This document shows positions 44,067 to 51,697 of a DNA stretch of 64,000 nucleotides, piece by piece (within the stretch, counting starts at the first letter, position 1; each line of letters starts with the position of its first letter). Under the pieces are notes generated by a model. It did no database searches and was not told the origin of the DNA. It saw only the letters and a list, made by a program, of their open reading frames with translations. Location: contig NZ_PGET01000001.1 of the NCBI RefSeq assembly GCF_002797975.1, positions 4,886,001 to 4,950,000 of the forward strand, written 5' to 3'. This stretch comes from [Clostridium] celerecrescens 18A. Its GTDB lineage: Bacteria; Bacillota; Clostridia; Lachnospirales; Lachnospiraceae. Position numbers and translations under genes: made by a program.

Positions 44067-47000
44067 CTTTGTAAAATACAACAAAACCCGCAGGGAAGAG
44101 TTTCAGATCCGCACAAGTCTGGTGGAAGAGGAAGGCTGTCCATTTGTGGAGAAGACAGCCTTAAGGCCTGAGGGTGTTGCTCATATAAAATCACTTGGTG
44201 AAAAATATAAAAGCCTTGCGGCGCAAAGCCAAAAGCTTAAGGTCGCCGGGGTTTCCATAAGTCCGGATGAAAAAACCGCCCGTTTCGAATTCCTTAAAGG
44301 CCAGACCCTTTCTGAGCTGCTTGGAAGGGGGATCCGTAACGGAAAGGTTTCCGTATCCCATATGGAAGACGGGCTTTCCCTGATCCTGGACGTAAAGGAA
44401 AACTGCATCATCCCCTTCACCATTACGGCCGAATTTGAAGAGGTATTTGGAAAACTCGCTAAGGCTGATGAAAAAGATTGGGCGTTTAAAACCTCCAATA
44501 TTGACTGCCTTTTTGAGAACATCATGATGACCGAGGACGGTCCTTATCTCCTGGACTATGAATGGGTATTTTCCTTCCCAGTCCCAGTCACTTTTATAAA
44601 GTTCCGGGTTCTTTATTACTTTTACGAGCAGTATAAAAGCCTTTTGTCCTATGGTTCCATGGAAGCCTTTATGGAAGAGTTCGGCGTGGAGGAAGAGCGT
44701 ATTGGAACGTATGAGGAGATGGAACGCAGCTTTCAGGATTATGTCCATGGAGAGAACCAGCAGATCTATCTGGTCAATTACATGCAGGAAACCCATTCCC
44801 TGCCCGAGGATATGTACGGTTTATCACAGGTGATCGATGAGACAAAGGAACGCCTTTCCCAGATGGAAATGGAGATACGGGAAAAGGATGTGCTTATTAC
44901 TAGGCAGCAGGAAGAAAAGCGCCTGACCGACAATCATGTATCCAACCAGGAGATGATCATTCAGACCCTCCGGGCGGATTGCGACAATATGAGAGAGATG
45001 ATCACCTGGCTTCAGGGGCACGAGGCATTAACCTTCCGTGCCAGAAGAAAGCTGGGAAGAATCTTTAACGAAAGGTTCCCAAAAGGGACCAGAAAGCGGA
45101 AGCTGCTGTTTTATGCCAAGGACACGGTATTTCATCCGCTGAAATCTTTCCGCCTCTATACAACTGAGGAAGGGAGGAATCTGATCGAAGGAGATATGAA
45201 GATTGGAGATGCCTACCGTACCCATGGAAAGCTCCGTTTTATTAAAGAGGGCCATCCCATGGTATCCATCGTGATCCCGGTATACAATCAGATTCATTAT
45301 ACCTATGCCTGTCTTGCATCTATTCTGGAACATACCAGGGATGTGGTATATGAGGTCATCATAGCAGACGATGTTTCTACAGATGCAACGGCTGAACTTT
45401 CAAAATTTACGGAAAATGTGGTCATATGCCGAAATGAAACCAACCAGGGATTTTTGCGGAACTGCAATCAGGCAGCCCAAGCTGCCAGAGGAAAATATGT
45501 CATGTTTCTTAACAATGACACCCAGGTAACAGAAGGGTGGCTAAGCAGCCTGGTGAACTTAATCGAATCAGACCCAACCATCGGCATGGTAGGGTCCAAG
45601 CTGGTTTATCCTGATGGGCGCCTGCAGGAAGCAGGGGGGATCATCTTCCGTGACGGTTCCGGCTGGAATTACGGACGCCTTGATGATCCGGACAAGCCGG
45701 AGTACAACTATGTAAAAGATGTGGACTATATATCCGGAGCCGCCATTCTTCTTTCCAATGACTTATGGAAGCGGATCGGCGGATTTGATGACCGGTTTGC
45801 TCCTGCCTATTGTGAGGATTCTGACCTTGCCTTTGAGGTGCGTAAGGCGGGCCTTCGGGTGGTTTACCAGCCTTTATCCAAGGTCATACATTTTGAGGGC
45901 ATTTCCAACGGAACGGATGTCAATGGCTCAGGCCTTAAGCGGTACCAGGTGGAAAATGGCCGTAAGTTAAGGGAAAAGTGGGCAGCTGAATTCAAACTGC
46001 AGAGTGAAAACGACGGAAATCCCGATGTATTCCGGGCCAGGGAGAGAAGCCAGGGCAAAGACATCATTCTGGTGGTGGATCATTATGTTCCCACCTATGA
46101 CCGGGATGCCGGTTCCAAGACCACCTTCCAGTACTTAAAGATGTTTTTGGAAAAGGACTATGTGGTGAAGTTCCTGGGAGATAATTTCCTTCATGAGGAA
46201 CCTTATTCCACCGTTTTGCAGCAGATGGGAATTGAGATTCTTTACGGCAAGGAATTCCAGGTGAAAATCTGGAACTGGTTAAAGGAGCATGGAGATGATA
46301 TCAAGGTAGCTTATTTGAACCGTCCCCATATTGCTGCCAAATATATAGATTTTATCAAAGATAAAACAAACATTAAGATGATCTATTATGGGCATGACCT
46401 TCACTTTTTAAGGGAAGGCCGGGAGTATGAGCTGACCGGAGATCCTAAGAAAAGGGAGTCCTCTGAATACTGGAGGTCCGTGGAGCTTCGCCTGATGAGA
46501 AAGGCTGCGGTATCCTATTATCCTTCTTATGTGGAACGGGAAGCCATTCATGAGATAGAGCCTACCATCCGTGTGAAAGCCATTGTGGCCTATGTTTATG
46601 AAAAGTTCTTAAACCACATTCCTGATAACTTTGAAGAAAGGGAAGGACTCTTGTTTGTAGGAGGATTTGCCCATCCGCCTAACGCAGATGCAGTTTTGTG
46701 GTTTGCACAGGAAATATTCCCCCTGATCCGGGAACGGCTTCCCATCGATTTCTATATCGTGGGTTCCAAGGTGACGGATGAAATCAAGGCTTTGGAGCAG
46801 CCTGGCAGCGGAATCATTGTAAAGGGATTTGTATCAGAAGAGGAACTGACAAGACTCTATTCAAGCTGCAGGGTAGTCGTGGTGCCTTTGCGTTACGGTG
46901 CAGGAGTTAAGGGAAAAGTCATCGAAGCCTTATATAACGGAGCTCCGGTGGTCACCACCTCCATCGGTGCAGAGGGAATTCCGGAGGCAGAAAAGGTCAT

Positions 47001-47157
47001 GGTTGTGAGAGATGAACCGGCTGCCTTTGCAGAGGAGGTTATTTCCCTGTATCAGGATACGAAACGATGCAAGCAGATGTGTATGGAAACCCAGAATTAT
47101 ATCCGCAGCTATCACAGTATAGATGCTGCCTGGAACGTAATCGGAGAAGACTTTTAA
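44053..47157 (+). CDS. Three-domain fusion: kinase-like domain, GT2 and GT4 glycosyltransferases
   Basis: 1034 residues. Residues of about 1-245 resemble a protein-kinase/APH-like fold: NIDCLFENIMM has the D-x4-N spacing of the catalytic loop (Asn replacing the usual His before it), and LLDYEW matches the metal-binding DxE/DFG position. A coiled coil spans about 265-325 (ETKERLSQMEMEIREKD region). The GT2 domain starts near 398 (VSIVIPVYNQ, ADDVSTDAT, LNNDTQV, CEDSDLAFEVRKAG). From about 670 a GT4-like GT-B domain follows (VVDHYVPTYDRDAGSK, YGHDLHFL, RYGAGVKGKVIEALYNGAP). It may both phosphorylate and glycosylate the chain end. Confidence 0.85.
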   Translation: MKKINFVKYNKTRREEFQIRTSLVEEEGCPFVEKTALRPEGVAHIKSLGEKYKSLAAQSQKLKVAGVSISPDEKTARFEFLKGQTLSELLGRGIRNGKVSVSHMEDGLSLILDVKENCIIPFTITAEFEEVFGKLAKADEKDWAFKTSNIDCLFENIMMTEDGPYLLDYEWVFSFPVPVTFIKFRVLYYFYEQYKSLLSYGSMEAFMEEFGVEEERIGTYEEMERSFQDYVHGENQQIYLVNYMQETHSLPEDMYGLSQVIDETKERLSQMEMEIREKDVLITRQQEEKRLTDNHVSNQEMIIQTLRADCDNMREMITWLQGHEALTFRARRKLGRIFNERFPKGTRKRKLLFYAKDTVFHPLKSFRLYTTEEGRNLIEGDMKIGDAYRTHGKLRFIKEGHPMVSIVIPVYNQIHYTYACLASILEHTRDVVYEVIIADDVSTDATAELSKFTENVVICRNETNQGFLRNCNQAAQAARGKYVMFLNNDTQVTEGWLSSLVNLIESDPTIGMVGSKLVYPDGRLQEAGGIIFRDGSGWNYGRLDDPDKPEYNYVKDVDYISGAAILLSNDLWKRIGGFDDRFAPAYCEDSDLAFEVRKAGLRVVYQPLSKVIHFEGISNGTDVNGSGLKRYQVENGRKLREKWAAEFKLQSENDGNPDVFRARERSQGKDIILVVDHYVPTYDRDAGSKTTFQYLKMFLEKDYVVKFLGDNFLHEEPYSTVLQQMGIEILYGKEFQVKIWNWLKEHGDDIKVAYLNRPHIAAKYIDFIKDKTNIKMIYYGHDLHFLREGREYELTGDPKKRESSEYWRSVELRLMRKAAVSYYPSYVEREAIHEIEPTIRVKAIVAYVYEKFLNHIPDNFEEREGLLFVGGFAHPPNADAVLWFAQEIFPLIRERLPIDFYIVGSKVTDEIKALEQPGSGIIVKGFVSEEELTRLYSSCRVVVVPLRYGAGVKGKVIEALYNGAPVVTTSIGAEGIPEAEKVMVVRDEPAAFAEEVISLYQDTKRCKQMCMETQNYIRSYHSIDAAWNVIGEDF

Positions 47158-47218
47158 ACGGCAAACAGGTAAACCCGTCCCGGTGTGACCGGGCACGGTG
47201 CCATGCCGTTTTAAGCCT
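47157..47218 (+). other. GC-rich nested stem-loop in the intergenic region
   Basis: ACGGCA near 47158 pairs with TGCCGT near 47204-47214. It encloses CCGT-CCCGGT-GTG-ACCGGG-ACGG, a 10-bp stem with a 3-base loop. TTTT follows, so it may act as a terminator or leader structure. The rest of 47219-47307 shows no gene. Confidence 0.5.
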
Positions 47219-47307
47219 TTGGCTATGCCGGACGGCAGAATGCAAGGGCGTACTTGAATGAAGAGAAAGGAACTATGTAGAAAGAGAGGGGAAAGGAAGG
47301 GGATCGC

Positions 47308-48399
47308 ATGGAAGAGAAAAAAAGAGACCGGCTTCTGTTCTGGGATATTTTAAAGGGAATCGGAATCGTATCCATAGTGTTTGGTCATTCACAGAACCTG
47401 GGAATTGCCATTCGGACGGTGTATTATTACCATCTGGCCATATTCTTTTTCATCTCAGGATACTTGTATAATGAAGAGCGTTACGGGGATGCCCCCTTTG
47501 ACTTTTTTGCAAGGCGGTTAAAGAATATGTGGGTGCCCTATTTCTGTTATGGTGGCCTGTTCGTTTTACTACATAACCTGCTTTCAAAGTATCTGCTTTT
47601 TCTGTCGGATGCACACTACGGCAAAAAGGAGATGATCCTTGCCATGACAAATACCCTGTTCTTACGATGCCCGGAGGCCCCGTCAGGTGCGATGTGGTTC
47701 GTGCCGCTTATGCTGGGGGCAGGAACAGGCTTTTCGGTCATTCTCTGGTTCTGCAGGAACTATCTTCCGGATTCCTTCCGGCCATGGGCAGCAGCGGCTC
47801 TCTGCGCAGGAGCAGGGCTTATTGGTGCAGCCCTGATCCGGAGGGAGATTTACTTAAACTACCACCTTCAGACCGCCCTATTGGTGATTCCGGTTTACTA
47901 TGGCGGATATGCTGTGCGGACATGGAAGATTTCCATAGAAAAATATGTGACATGGTATGGTGCCGCTTTATGCGCAGGGCTTTTCTATTATTTCCTGATG
48001 TTTACAGAGGAAAGTGTGGAGCTTTCTGCCAATCAGATACCAGGAGGGATTAACTTTTATATCATATCTGCAGCCGGTATTTATCTTTGCTGCTTTGCAG
48101 CCAAGTGTCTGCAGAAGATTCCCATCGCCGGGAAGTCTGCGGCACTGCTTGGAAAATATTCCTTTGATATCATGGCTCTGCATTTTCTGGCATTTAAGGT
48201 CTGTGACCGGATTTATGCCCAGATGATACTGGAGCCCACGGAAAATCAGGGAGGCTTCCCCCATTCTTATCCGGAACTTCATGTTCTGTATCTTGTTCTG
48301 GGAATTGTCCTTCCGGTCTTATTTGCAATTGGGGCAAGAAAGGTCATCCAAGGTCTGGGAGGCATGCTTCGGTCCCGGACAGGGAGTCCGTGGAAATGA
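47308..48399 (+). CDS. Acyltransferase family 3 membrane protein
   Basis: 363 residues with about ten membrane segments. The N-terminus FWDILKGIGIVSIVFGHS contains the conserved His of the family, and FFISGYLYNEE and APSGAMWFVPLML are further marks. These integral proteins O-acetylate or otherwise acylate sugars at the membrane. In this cluster it would decorate the exported polysaccharide. It is separated from the fusion gene by 150 bases and from hddC by another family A element. Confidence 0.9.
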   Translation: MEEKKRDRLLFWDILKGIGIVSIVFGHSQNLGIAIRTVYYYHLAIFFFISGYLYNEERYGDAPFDFFARRLKNMWVPYFCYGGLFVLLHNLLSKYLLFLSDAHYGKKEMILAMTNTLFLRCPEAPSGAMWFVPLMLGAGTGFSVILWFCRNYLPDSFRPWAAAALCAGAGLIGAALIRREIYLNYHLQTALLVIPVYYGGYAVRTWKISIEKYVTWYGAALCAGLFYYFLMFTEESVELSANQIPGGINFYIISAAGIYLCCFAAKCLQKIPIAGKSAALLGKYSFDIMALHFLAFKVCDRIYAQMILEPTENQGGFPHSYPELHVLYLVLGIVLPVLFAIGARKVIQGLGGMLRSRTGSPWK

Positions 48400-48429
48400 T
48401 CTTCCTGGATTGTTCTAAAGGATGTATGA

Positions 48430-48503
48430 TATACTATCCGCGAAAGCAATGAGCGGTGCGAAATAAGTCTGGGAAAGATTATCTTAGTCCTTGAACCGCG
48501 GAC
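48430..48503 (+). repeat. Structured dispersed element, family A copy 2 (internally deleted), in the hddC leader
   Basis: TATACT (48430-48435, preceded by TGA, an extended -10) lies 5 bases before CGAAAGCAATGAG. P1 is GCGGT/ACCGC (48453-48457 with 48495-48499), followed by CGGAC. The P2 base GAAATAAG is retained, but P3 and P4 are missing. hddC starts 45 bases downstream. A further TATAAT at 48510-48515 may be a second promoter. Confidence 0.72.
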
Positions 48504-48548
48504 TTATGTTATAATAACCATAAGAAAAAATATCAGGAGGGTACAGTT

Positions 48549-49334
48549 ATGCAGGCAGTTTTACTGGCAGGCGGCCTTGGCACACGGCTTCGTTCCGTAG
48601 TAAGCGACAGACCAAAGCCAATGGCGCTGATCGGAGACAAGCCATTTATGGAATATGTAGTATTGGAGCTGGTCCGCCAAGGAGTGACGGAGATAATTTT
48701 CGCCGTAGGCTATAAAGGCTCGATGGTAGAAGAATATTTTAAAGACGGATCCAAATGGGGGATCCGGGTTTCTTATGCTTATGAAGAAGAGCTGTTAGGA
48801 ACCGCAGGAGCCATTAAAAATGCAGGATCTCAAATACATTCAGACCGATTCTTAGTACTAAATGCTGATACCTTTTACCGGATTGATTACAACAAGCTTA
48901 TGGAACTTGGCAAAGAACGGGATTTAGACATGGCCCTGGTACTCCGGGAGGTGCCGGATGTGTCCCGTTACGGACAGGCTTTTTTAGATGATGGCTGGCT
49001 TACGGCCTTTAATGAGAAGACGGAGGAAAAACGCCGGGGAACCATAAACGGCGGCATTTATTTACTCAGGCGTGATCTGCTTGATGAGATTCCTGAAGGA
49101 AAGGTGTCCCTGGAACAGGTAATGATTCCAAAGTGGCTTTCAGAAGGGAAAAAGCTGGGCGGCCTTGTAAGCAGCGGGTATTTCATTGATATAGGTATTC
49201 CGGAGGATTATTACCGGTTTGCAGAAGATGTAGGGAAACACCTTACAGGTATACCTTTACACCCGATGAAGCGGGGTGCGTTGTGCCCGGAGAGCATGGG
49301 CGGAGAGGGGAAAGGAGAGGTGAACTTATGGTAA
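48549..49334 (+). CDS. hddC: D-glycero-alpha-D-manno-heptose 1-phosphate guanylyltransferase
   Basis: 261 residues. The nucleotidyltransferase signature is LLAGGLGTRLRSVVSDRPKPM, quoted as a motif, with FMEYVVLELVRQGV, LNADTFYRID for the metal and FIDIGIPEDYYRF near the end, matching HddC. It activates the heptose 1-phosphate with GTP to give the GDP-sugar. The neighbouring HddA, GmhB and GmhA genes complete the pathway, which fixes the assignment better than sequence alone. Its last 20 residues (GIPLHPMKRG ... MGGEG) are encoded by a short dispersed repeat. It overlaps hddA by 7 bases. Confidence 0.9.
   Translation: MQAVLLAGGLGTRLRSVVSDRPKPMALIGDKPFMEYVVLELVRQGVTEIIFAVGYKGSMVEEYFKDGSKWGIRVSYAYEEELLGTAGAIKNAGSQIHSDRFLVLNADTFYRIDYNKLMELGKERDLDMALVLREVPDVSRYGQAFLDDGWLTAFNEKTEEKRRGTINGGIYLLRRDLLDEIPEGKVSLEQVMIPKWLSEGKKLGGLVSSGYFIDIGIPEDYYRFAEDVGKHLTGIPLHPMKRGALCPESMGGEGKGEVNLW
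49247..49320 (+). repeat. Short repeat shared with the second flippase gene (family B)
   Basis: Blocks GGTATACC-TTTACACCC, CCCGGA-AGCATGGGCGG and GGGG-AAA-GAGAG match 21264-21316 in order. An extra segment with CGGG/CCCG pairing is inserted after the first block. The repeat ends with the ribosome site of hddA. Confidence 0.6.
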
Positions 49335-50398
49335 TCAGAGGACGTGCTCCCCTGCGGGTGAGCTTTGGAGGAGGAGGAACCGATGTAGCTCCCTTCTGTG
49401 TGGAGCAGGGGGGAGCCATCATCGGCAGCACCATCAATAAGTATGCATACTGCTCCATCGTACCAAGGGCTGATGATCAGATCATCGTTCATTCCCTGGA
49501 CTTTGATATGACGGTAAAGTACAACACGAATGAAAATTATGTGTATGACGGACGCCTGGATCTGGTAACGGCGGCGTTAAAGGCAATGGATATCAAACAG
49601 GGCTGTGAGGTGTACTTACAGTGCGATGCTCCTCCCGGATCTGGCCTTGGTACTTCCTCCACTGTTATGGTGGCTTTATTAACGGCCATGGCCAAATGGA
49701 AAGGCGTGGAAATGGACAGCTATGCCATGGCAGACTTAGCCTATCAGGTGGAGAGAGAGGACTTAAAGATCGACGGCGGTTACCAGGACCAGTATGCTGC
49801 TACCTTTGGAGGCTTTAATTTCATCGAGTTCCACGGCCGTAACAATGTGGTGGTAAACCCTCTTCGTATAAAAAAAGAGATTATCCATGAGCTGCAGTAC
49901 AATCTGCTTCTTTGCTATACAGGGAACATCCATGTATCCGCCAACATCATAAAAGACCAGGTGAAAAACTACGAAAAGAAGGATCCATTCGATGCGATGT
50001 GTGAGGTAAAGGCGCTTTCTTATGCCATGAAGGATGAGCTGTTAAAAGGAAACCTTTACAGCTTTGGAAAGCTTCTGGATTATGGCTGGAAGAGCAAGAA
50101 GCGTATGAGCAGCAAGATCTCCACTCCCCATATTGACGAGCTTTATGAGGAGGCATTAAAGGCAGGTGCTCTGGGCGGAAAGCTTTTAGGAGCCGGCGGT
50201 GGCGGATTCCTTCTGGTGTACTGTCCCTATAATGTCCGCCATAAGGTGGCCGCACGTATGGAAGCAGCCGGAGGACAGCTTACGGACTGGAATTTTGAAC
50301 TTCGGGGCGCGCAGGCGTGGATCACAGACGAAAAACGCTGGGATTACCAGGAGGTCCGGGTGGCTATACCAGGAGGCGAATATCGTTTTCAAGTGTAG
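49328..50398 (+). CDS. hddA: D-glycero-alpha-D-manno-heptose 7-phosphate kinase (GHMP family)
   Basis: 356 residues from ATG 49328, supported by AAAGGAGAGG; an earlier ATG at 49283 lies within hddC without a site. GHMP motifs are RAPLRVSFGGGGTDVAPF, the phosphate loop PPGSGLGTSSTV, and a C-terminal KLLGAGGGGFLLVY. IDGGYQDQYAATFGG is characteristic of the heptose and fucose kinase subgroup. It phosphorylates heptose 7-phosphate at C1 in the alpha configuration, which steers the route to GDP-heptose rather than the ADP-heptose route of lipopolysaccharide. Confidence 0.93.
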   Translation: MVIRGRAPLRVSFGGGGTDVAPFCVEQGGAIIGSTINKYAYCSIVPRADDQIIVHSLDFDMTVKYNTNENYVYDGRLDLVTAALKAMDIKQGCEVYLQCDAPPGSGLGTSSTVMVALLTAMAKWKGVEMDSYAMADLAYQVEREDLKIDGGYQDQYAATFGGFNFIEFHGRNNVVVNPLRIKKEIIHELQYNLLLCYTGNIHVSANIIKDQVKNYEKKDPFDAMCEVKALSYAMKDELLKGNLYSFGKLLDYGWKSKKRMSSKISTPHIDELYEEALKAGALGGKLLGAGGGGFLLVYCPYNVRHKVAARMEAAGGQLTDWNFELRGAQAWITDEKRWDYQEVRVAIPGGEYRFQV

Positions 50399-50447
50399 TC
50401 TCAAAGGGCGCATCAGTTAAAAAGAGAGGAAACAGAAGGGAAGAACC

Positions 50448-51026
50448 ATGGACAGGATCGTATTTTTAGACCGGGACGGAACCATCAATGAAGAAGTAGA
50501 ATACCTGCACCGGCTTAAGGATCTGGTGATCCTTCCAGGGGTGCCGGAAGCCTTAAGGCGGCTTAGGGAACAGGGATTTAAGCTTATAGTAGTCACCAAC
50601 CAGGCCGGAGTGGCAAGGGGATATTACGGGGAAGAGGATGTGAAAGCTCTCCATGAATATTTAAACAGCCTTCTTTCTAAAGAAGGAGCCCTAATTGACC
50701 GCTTTTATTACTGTCCCCACCATCCGGTCCATGGGATCGGAAATTACCGGGTGGAATGTCACTGCCGGAAGCCTGAAACAGGTATGTTTGAAATGGCAGA
50801 GACAAGCTTTCAGGTGGACAAGTCTCATTCTTATATGATCGGAGATAAGCTTCTGGATACAGAAGCTGGAAGAAGATATGGGGTGAACACGGTTTTAGTA
50901 GGGACCGGATATGGAAAAGAATTATACGGCAATCTGACCCAGTCAGAGAAAAAGAATTCTTTTGACTTCTATGCCCCCGCTATGAAAGAAGCTGCAGACT
51001 GGATACTGAACAGAGAAGGAGTGTGA
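50448..51026 (+). CDS. gmhB: D-glycero-D-manno-heptose 1,7-bisphosphate 7-phosphatase
   Basis: 192 residues, HAD superfamily. The nucleophile motif is FLDRDGTINEE (Asp at 7, acid/base Asp at 9). VVTNQAGVARGYY is motif II, YYCPHHP and CHCRKPETGM are the zinc-binding Cys/His loop and lysine that define GmhB, and MIGDKLLDTEAG is motif IV. It removes the 7-phosphate after HddA. It begins 49 bases after hddA and overlaps the start region of gmhA, so they are translationally linked. Confidence 0.93.
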   Translation: MDRIVFLDRDGTINEEVEYLHRLKDLVILPGVPEALRRLREQGFKLIVVTNQAGVARGYYGEEDVKALHEYLNSLLSKEGALIDRFYYCPHHPVHGIGNYRVECHCRKPETGMFEMAETSFQVDKSHSYMIGDKLLDTEAGRRYGVNTVLVGTGYGKELYGNLTQSEKKNSFDFYAPAMKEAADWILNREGV

Positions 51027-51031
51027 GAAAC

Positions 51032-51667
51032 ATGGAACCTATGAATTATTTAGAAGAGCTGATCGAACGTTACCCTGTACTGGCTGGCGTAAAGCCTCAG
51101 ATCAGAGAAGCTTACGAGATCCTGGAATCATGTTATGAAAACGGTGGAAAGCTGCTGATCGCAGGAAACGGCGGAAGCTGTGCGGATGCAGAGCATATTG
51201 TAGGAGAATTGATGAAGGGGTTTGTAAAACGCCGTCCCGTATCAGAAAGTTTTGCCGCAAAGCTCTTAGAGGCAGACCAAGCGTTTGGAAAGGAACTTGG
51301 AGAAAAGCTTCAGGGGGGCCTTCCGGCTATCGCCTTAACCGGCCATTCCAGTCTTTCCACAGCATTTTTAAACGATGTGGACGGGGAAATGGTCTATGCC
51401 CAGCAGACATATGGATACGGAAAAAAGGGAGATGTGCTTTTGGGAATATCCACCTCCGGTAATGCAAAGAATGTAATGTATGCCGTAACAGCAGCAAAAG
51501 CTATTGGCATGAAAACCATCGGTCTTTCCGGGAAAGACGGAGGGCTTTTAAAGATGGCAGCGGATGTGACAGTAGTGGTTCCGGAAACAGAGACATTTAA
51601 AATCCAGGAACTCCACCTGCCGGTTTACCATGCCCTCTGCCTGATGTTAGAGGAACGATTCTTTTAA
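51032..51667 (+). CDS. gmhA: Sedoheptulose 7-phosphate isomerase
   Basis: 211 residues from ATG 51032. A GTG at 51023 is also open but is only 1 base from the AGAAGGAG ribosome site, so the ATG is preferred. SIS-domain marks are LLIAGNGGSCADAEHIVGEL and FVKRRPVSESF, typical of GmhA, with VLLGISTSGNAKNV as the second phosphate loop and IQELHLPVYHALC carrying the catalytic His region. It converts sedoheptulose 7-phosphate to D-glycero-D-manno-heptose 7-phosphate, the first step of the pathway completed by the three preceding genes. Confidence 0.93.
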   Translation: MEPMNYLEELIERYPVLAGVKPQIREAYEILESCYENGGKLLIAGNGGSCADAEHIVGELMKGFVKRRPVSESFAAKLLEADQAFGKELGEKLQGGLPAIALTGHSSLSTAFLNDVDGEMVYAQQTYGYGKKGDVLLGISTSGNAKNVMYAVTAAKAIGMKTIGLSGKDGGLLKMAADVTVVVPETETFKIQELHLPVYHALCLMLEERFF

Positions 51668-51697
51668 GCGTGAGTTAAAATAAGAAAGGGGCTAAAG

